Shown: piece by piece, positions 60,261 through 64,000 of the stretch | Numbering within the stretch: the stretch's first letter is position 1 | How the letters are laid out: each line of letters opens with the position of its first letter | Assembly: GCA_012103255.1 (NCBI GenBank) | Contig: WLXD01000004.1 | Location: 124,001-188,000, forward strand | From: Acidobacteriota bacterium | Lineage (GTDB): Bacteria > Acidobacteriota > UBA890 > WLXD01 | Direction of reading: 5' to 3' | Length of the DNA: 64,000 bases | Notes under the pieces: generated by a model | What the model saw: the letters and a program-made list of their open reading frames with translations, nothing else | Databases searched by the model: none | Told to the model about the DNA's origin: nothing | Program-made: the position numbers and the translations under genes

Positions 60261-61586
60261 ATGACCGAAACGCTGAAGCACGCCTCGCCCACAGTTCCCT
60301 CGAACGAGGTCTTCCCCGTTCTCCGCGAGAACATTCTTGTCGATGGCTTCCATCTCGTGATCGACCTGGAGAAGTCCCAGGGCTCGATCATGGTCGACGC
60401 GCTTGAAGGCAAAGAGTACCTCGACTGTTACTCCTACTTCGCTTCTCTCCCGATCGGGCACAACCATCCGAAGATGGAAGACCCGACCTTCCGAGAAGCG
60501 CTGACCCGCGTCGCTCTCACGAATCCGGCAAACAGCGATATCTACACGCAAGAGTTCGCTGGGTTCGTGAAGACCTTCCGGGAAGTCGCGGTGCCGGACG
60601 AGTTTCGCTACCTCTTCTTCGTCGCCGGCGGATCCCTTGCGGTCGAGAACGCGATGAAGACGGCCTTCGACTGGAAGTGCCAGAAGAACCGCGCTGCCGG
60701 TGTAGAGGGCGGCGGCGACAAGATCCTTCACTTCCGCGAAGCCTTCCACGGACGTAGCGGCTACACGCTGTCGGTAACCAACACCGACCCGGGCAAGACG
60801 CGCGATTTCCCGCAGTTTGAATGGCCGCGCGTGTCGAACCCGAAGCTGACCTTCCCGATCGACGAGGTTGCCATGGCGGCAGCAGAAGCGGAGTCTGTAC
60901 GCGAGATCGAGGCGGCCTTCGCGGCCGACCCGCATGGCATCGCGGGAATACTCCTGGAGCCTATTCAGGGCGAGGGCGGCGACAATCACTTCCGTCCCGA
61001 GTTCCTGAAACAGTTGCGCGAGCTCGCCGATCGCCACGAGGCGATGCTCATCTTCGACGAGGTGCAGACCGGCGTCGGCCTCACCGGAACCATGTGGGCA
61101 TTCCAGCAACTCGGGGTAACACCCGACATCGTCTGCTTCGGCAAGAAGACCCAGATCTGCGGGATCATGTCGACCCGCCGCGTGGACGAGATCGAAGGCA
61201 ACGTTTTCCACGTCTCGTCGCGGATCAACTCGACCTGGGGCGGCAGCCTCGCCGATATGGTTCGGGCAGGCCGCTACTTCGAGATCATCCAGGAAGACAA
61301 CCTGGTCGAGAACGCCGCGTCCACCGGCGGGTTCTTCCTCGAACAGCTACATGCCGTGGCTGCCGAGTTCGACCAGATCTCGAACGTGCGGGGACGTGGT
61401 TTCATGCTCGCGTTCGACCTTCCGGACACCGCAACACGTGACGCACTGCGCTCGAAGCTGTGGGACATCGGATTGGCCAGCCTGTCGTGTGGCACGCGGA
61501 CGGTGCGTTTCCGCCCGTGTCTTACGTTCAGCCGCGACGATGTTATGCGCGCGATCGCGCTGCTGCGCGAGGGGCTCGCCAGCTAG
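60261..61586 (+). CDS. lat: L-lysine 6-transaminase (lysine epsilon-aminotransferase)
   Basis: 441 residues, class III (PLP fold type I) aminotransferase. LAT-type signatures: ENILVDGFHLVIDLEKSQGS near the N-terminus, FVAGGSLAVENAMKTAFDWK, EAFHGRSGYTLSVTNTDP, the PLP Asp in MLIFDEVQTGVGLTG, and PLP-Lys in CFGKKTQICG (Lys295/296). Converts L-lysine and 2-oxoglutarate to allysine/1-piperideine-6-carboxylate and glutamate, a route to 2-aminoadipate (catabolism, or cephamycin precursor in actinomycetes). No piperideine-carboxylate dehydrogenase is adjacent. Followed immediately by pfkA (3 bases), probably one transcript. Confidence 0.93.
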   Translation: MTETLKHASPTVPSNEVFPVLRENILVDGFHLVIDLEKSQGSIMVDALEGKEYLDCYSYFASLPIGHNHPKMEDPTFREALTRVALTNPANSDIYTQEFAGFVKTFREVAVPDEFRYLFFVAGGSLAVENAMKTAFDWKCQKNRAAGVEGGGDKILHFREAFHGRSGYTLSVTNTDPGKTRDFPQFEWPRVSNPKLTFPIDEVAMAAAEAESVREIEAAFAADPHGIAGILLEPIQGEGGDNHFRPEFLKQLRELADRHEAMLIFDEVQTGVGLTGTMWAFQQLGVTPDIVCFGKKTQICGIMSTRRVDEIEGNVFHVSSRINSTWGGSLADMVRAGRYFEIIQEDNLVENAASTGGFFLEQLHAVAAEFDQISNVRGRGFMLAFDLPDTATRDALRSKLWDIGLASLSCGTRTVRFRPCLTFSRDDVMRAIALLREGLAS

Positions 61587-61589
61587 CCG

Positions 61590-62903
61590 GTGCAGCAAAC
61601 GCCTACTGCCGAACAACTCCGGATCGACCGGCTCGGTGAGTGCACGGTGCCCTCTCCTCTGCGGGAGAGCGGCGCCGACCTCACCCCGGAAGACCGCTAC
61701 GTTCTGATTCCTGCCAACTCCGCCGAGCTCGCTGCGGGATCCACTGGCCACGGTTTCGAGGCGGCCGGCCCGCGCGAGTCGCTATTCTTCGCGCCGGCTG
61801 AGGTTCGTGCCGGGATCGTGACCTGCGGTGGCCTGTGCCCCGGCATCAACGACGTCGTTCGATCGCTCACGCTCACGCTGTGGCACCGCTACGGCGTTCG
61901 CCAGATTCGAGGCTACCGCTACGGCTACAGCGCGTTCGGCCCGGCACCGGCAGCCGAACCCATGCGGCTCGATCCTGAGGCCGTGCACGAGCTGCACACT
62001 CTGGGCGGCACGATTCTTGGATCGAGCCGAGGCCCGCAACCGCCGTCGGTGATGGTCGATCGCCTGCTGCGCGATCAAGTGAATGTCCTGTTCGCCATCG
62101 GTGGGGATGGCACGCTACGTGGCGCGCAGGCGATCGCCGAGGAAGCTCAGCGCCGGAATGTAGCGCTGTCGGTCATCGGGATCCCAAAGACCATCGACAA
62201 CGACATCCCGTGGCTCGATCGGACCTTCGGTTTCGCCACCGCGGTAAACGAGGCCACGCGCTCGATCGTTGCAGCGCACACCGAGGCAAGCGGCGCCTGG
62301 AACGGTGTCGGTCTCGTGAAGTTGATGGGCCGGCACGCCGGCTTCATCGCGGCGGCGGCAACACTGGCCAACAGCCAGGTGAATTTCTGCCTCGTGCCCG
62401 AGATCCCCTTCGACCTCGAGGGCCCGAACGGACTCCTGGCTCACCTCGAAGCCCGTCTCAGAGAGCGTCGACACGCCGTGGTCGTCGTCGCTGAGGGCGC
62501 AGGGCAACACCTGCTCGGCGACGGCAAGGACGAGCACGATGCGTCGGGCGACGTCCAACTCGATGACATCGGACCGTTCCTGAAGAAACGCTTCCTTGAA
62601 CATCTGGGTGCCAGCGGACTTTCGAGCACCGTGAAGTACATCGACCCGAGCTACCTGATCCGTAGCCTGCCGGCCAACTCTTTCGACTCCGCCCTCTGTC
62701 TCGCGCTGGCTCAGCACGCCGTCCACGCCGCGATGGCCGGGCGCACCAACATGCTGGTTGGGACGTGGAACGGCCGGTTTACCCACGTTCCCCTCGCACT
62801 TGCCACGGAACGGACGCGCTCTCTGGAGGCCGGCGGTGTAATGTGGCAGAGGGTGCTCGAAGCCACCGGCCAACCGGCCTCGATGAGGCGCGCGGCGGGC
62901 TAG
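61590..62903 (+). CDS. pfkA: 6-phosphofructokinase (ATP-type, plant/protist-like long form)
   Basis: 437 residues from GTG 61590. PFK motifs: VTCGGLCPGINDVVR, FAIGGDGTLRGA with Gly174 at the position that decides for ATP over PPi, and IPKTIDNDIPWLD with catalytic Asp and Lys200 at the position where E. coli PfkA has Gly. GLVKLMGRHAGFIA and VAEGAGQHLL follow. The Gly/Lys combination is that of ATP-dependent 'group X'/TP0108-like enzymes found in spirochaetes, protists and plants. The ~85-residue N-terminal extension is also typical. Allosteric behaviour cannot be predicted. Confidence 0.88.
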   Translation: MQQTPTAEQLRIDRLGECTVPSPLRESGADLTPEDRYVLIPANSAELAAGSTGHGFEAAGPRESLFFAPAEVRAGIVTCGGLCPGINDVVRSLTLTLWHRYGVRQIRGYRYGYSAFGPAPAAEPMRLDPEAVHELHTLGGTILGSSRGPQPPSVMVDRLLRDQVNVLFAIGGDGTLRGAQAIAEEAQRRNVALSVIGIPKTIDNDIPWLDRTFGFATAVNEATRSIVAAHTEASGAWNGVGLVKLMGRHAGFIAAAATLANSQVNFCLVPEIPFDLEGPNGLLAHLEARLRERRHAVVVVAEGAGQHLLGDGKDEHDASGDVQLDDIGPFLKKRFLEHLGASGLSSTVKYIDPSYLIRSLPANSFDSALCLALAQHAVHAAMAGRTNMLVGTWNGRFTHVPLALATERTRSLEAGGVMWQRVLEATGQPASMRRAAG

Positions 62904-62970
62904 TCGAGGGGCAATTGACACCAAAAGCGGTCCTCGTGCGTCTAACTGTTGAGAAGACTCCTTTTCAACC

Positions 62971-63384
62971 GTGGACGGCGAGACGTCGGCGCGGTCCCCG
63001 ATCGAGAATCCAAAGGTCAAGGACGTTGCGGTGAGTGCGGCACACAGTTTGAGCAGCCCGGGTTTCGACGAGGAGACCCGCACGTACCTGCAGGAACGAG
63101 TTCGCCTGCTCGCGGGCGCTGTCACGCTCATCACCGGAGTTCTTGCCGGCGCCTTCTTGCTCACCGAGTGGCGAGCCGGCGACGCCACGCTGGTAGGCAC
63201 GATCGTAAGCTTCGTCACCACGCTTCCGAACGCGGCGTTGTTCTGGCTCGTTGTGGGCGCGGTCGTCATGCGTCGATTTCTGCGTCGGCGACGACTTTCG
63301 CCGCCCCGACTGGCGATGGCGGACGGCCTGTTGCTGCAGATGCTGTTCGCGCCCTGCCTCCTGCTCTACGCCACGTCGCACTAA
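62971..63384 (+). CDS. membrane N-terminal region of a Ser/Thr kinase gene (apparently split by a frameshift)
   Basis: 137 residues from GTG 62971: a hydrophilic lead, then helices about 46-65 (LLAGAVTLITGVLAGAFLL), 72-100 (TLVGTIVSFVTTLPNAALFWLVVGAVVM) and 116-133 (GLLLQMLFAPCLLLYA), with stop TAA at 63382. Immediately after, in the +1 frame, sequence encodes another membrane helix pair and a protein kinase. The fit of helices suggests both were one protein and a one-base insertion near 63374-63384 split them. Alternatively this is an independent small membrane protein. Divergence from standard gene structure is uncertain. Confidence 0.5.
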   Translation: MDGETSARSPIENPKVKDVAVSAAHSLSSPGFDEETRTYLQERVRLLAGAVTLITGVLAGAFLLTEWRAGDATLVGTIVSFVTTLPNAALFWLVVGAVVMRRFLRRRRLSPPRLAMADGLLLQMLFAPCLLLYATSH

Positions 63385-63409
63385 CTTCTCTTTCTCAGGC
63401 TTCGCGGTT

Positions 63410-64000
63410 GTGGTGCCGTTCCTGACGCTCTTCATTCTCACCCGCGCGATCCTCGTGCCGTCAAGCGCGCTGCGAACGGCGATGCTCTCGGCCACCGCGC
63501 CATTGGGTGTGCTGGCGATCCAGATCTACTACGGCGATTCCTTCGCGCGGCCTGAAGACCCGTTCGAGGCATCACACTTCGTCGACATGCTGGTGCAAAA
63601 CCAGGTGATCCTGGTTGGCGCGATCGGCGTCGCGTGTGTCGCTTCGCGCGTGAACCTCGGGCTGCGGCGGCGCAACTACGAGGCGGGGCACCTCGGCCAG
63701 TACGAGGTCCACGGCAAGATCGGCGCCGGTGCCATGGGCGAGGTCTACGAAGCAACGCATTCGCTGCTGCGCCGCGGCACGGCCATCAAGCTGCTACGGC
63801 CCGAGATCGCCGGTGAAAGTTCGCTGCGTCGATTCGAGCAGGAAGTGAAGCAGACCAGCCGCCTCACGCACCCGAACACCGTGTCGATCTACGACTACGG
63901 TCACACCGCTGATGGCGTCTTCTACTACGCGATGGAATTGCTGGAGGGTGCCAACCTTCGCGAGATCATCGACATCACGGGGCCGATGCCTCCTGGGCGT
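63410..64000 (+). CDS. Ser/Thr protein kinase (partial; continues beyond window)
   Basis: Open frame from about 63208 to the window edge; the first reasonable start after the neighbouring stop is GTG 63410, without a good ribosome-binding site. Two membrane helices (VVVPFLTLFILTRAILV, TAPLGVLAIQIYYG-like and ILVGAIGVACVASRV) precede a kinase domain: Gly-rich loop GKIGAGAMGEVYEATH, ATP-binding Lys in GTAIKLLRPE, alphaC Glu in FEQEVKQTSRL, and hinge region YYAMELLEGANL. Catalytic HRD and DFG lie beyond the edge. Hanks-type, membrane-anchored. Probably the 3' part of the gene that begins at 62971. Confidence 0.7.
   Translation, partial: MVPFLTLFILTRAILVPSSALRTAMLSATAPLGVLAIQIYYGDSFARPEDPFEASHFVDMLVQNQVILVGAIGVACVASRVNLGLRRRNYEAGHLGQYEVHGKIGAGAMGEVYEATHSLLRRGTAIKLLRPEIAGESSLRRFEQEVKQTSRLTHPNTVSIYDYGHTADGVFYYAMELLEGANLREIIDITGPMPPGR

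Overview
The window is high-GC bacterial chromosomal DNA packed with short, frequently overlapping genes. Many neighbours are joined by ATGA, GTGA, TGATG or TAATG stop/start overlaps. The best lineage clue is three separate PadR regulator + 'orphan' FtsX/MacB-type permease pairs (ADOP, acidobacterial duplicated orphan permease). Together with the many secreted peptidases, beta-propeller proteins and a DUF1592-type cytochrome protein, this suggests an environmental Acidobacteriota (Vicinamibacteria/Thermoanaerobaculia-like) or a related Gemmatimonadota-like heterotroph. That assignment is inferred from gene content; no rRNA is present. I see no tRNA, rRNA, CRISPR array, insertion sequence, integrase or phage gene. 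No gap between genes exceeds about 200 bases.

Layout. 1-8.3 kb: truncated DUF1592 cytochrome-type protein, YaiI/DUF188 protein, a TipAL-type MerR regulator with a textbook 19-bp-spacer promoter/operator, a Spy/CpxP-like periplasmic protein, a nucleotidyltransferase, then a coupled run of NTF2-like lipoprotein, secreted rhodanese, a metallo-beta-lactamase/amidohydrolase fusion and a PQQ-like propeller. 8.3-18.5 kb: PadR-ADOP module 1, two M14-type carboxypeptidase paralogues (one apparently a pseudoenzyme), PadR-ADOP module 2. 18.5-29.6 kb: AlkD-like DNA glycosylase, VOC protein, M24 aminopeptidase with an AraC-type regulator, a histidine-phosphatase/HExxH fusion, a TolB-like propeller and PadR-ADOP module 3. 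29.7-44 kb: GNAT acetyltransferases, phytase-esterase-like lipoprotein, glutamine amidotransferase, YpfJ-like zinc peptidase, MsrA, LeuB-like dehydrogenase, two SpoU/TrmH RNA methyltransferases, an HTH/DUF1579/SRPBCC cluster with a frameshifted DUF1579 gene, an M20 amidohydrolase and GlpQ.

44-64 kb: crcB-DUF983-fabI cluster, secreted helix-hairpin-helix protein, S9 peptidase, a BlaI/M56 signalling locus in which both the M56 sensor peptidase and a neighbouring secreted protein carry nearly identical 'AWALGMIE' HEAT repeats, an SDR lacking the usual Tyr/Lys pair coupled to a cupin, GlnRS with a YqeY/GatB-type tail, TetR plus PQQ-like propeller, lysine 6-aminotransferase, 6-phosphofructokinase, and a membrane-anchored Ser/Thr kinase that appears frameshifted and runs off the right edge.

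Most unusual: (i) the BlaI-M56(HEAT)-HEAT locus, with a shared promoter/operator block in front of blaI and the HEAT gene; (ii) the M14 pseudoenzyme, in which the two metal-motif residues are exchanged and the third zinc ligand and catalytic Glu are lost, translationally coupled to an intact paralogue; (iii) the phosphatase-HExxH fusion. Many regulators sit behind strong dyads, so this segment offers several readable operator/regulator pairs.
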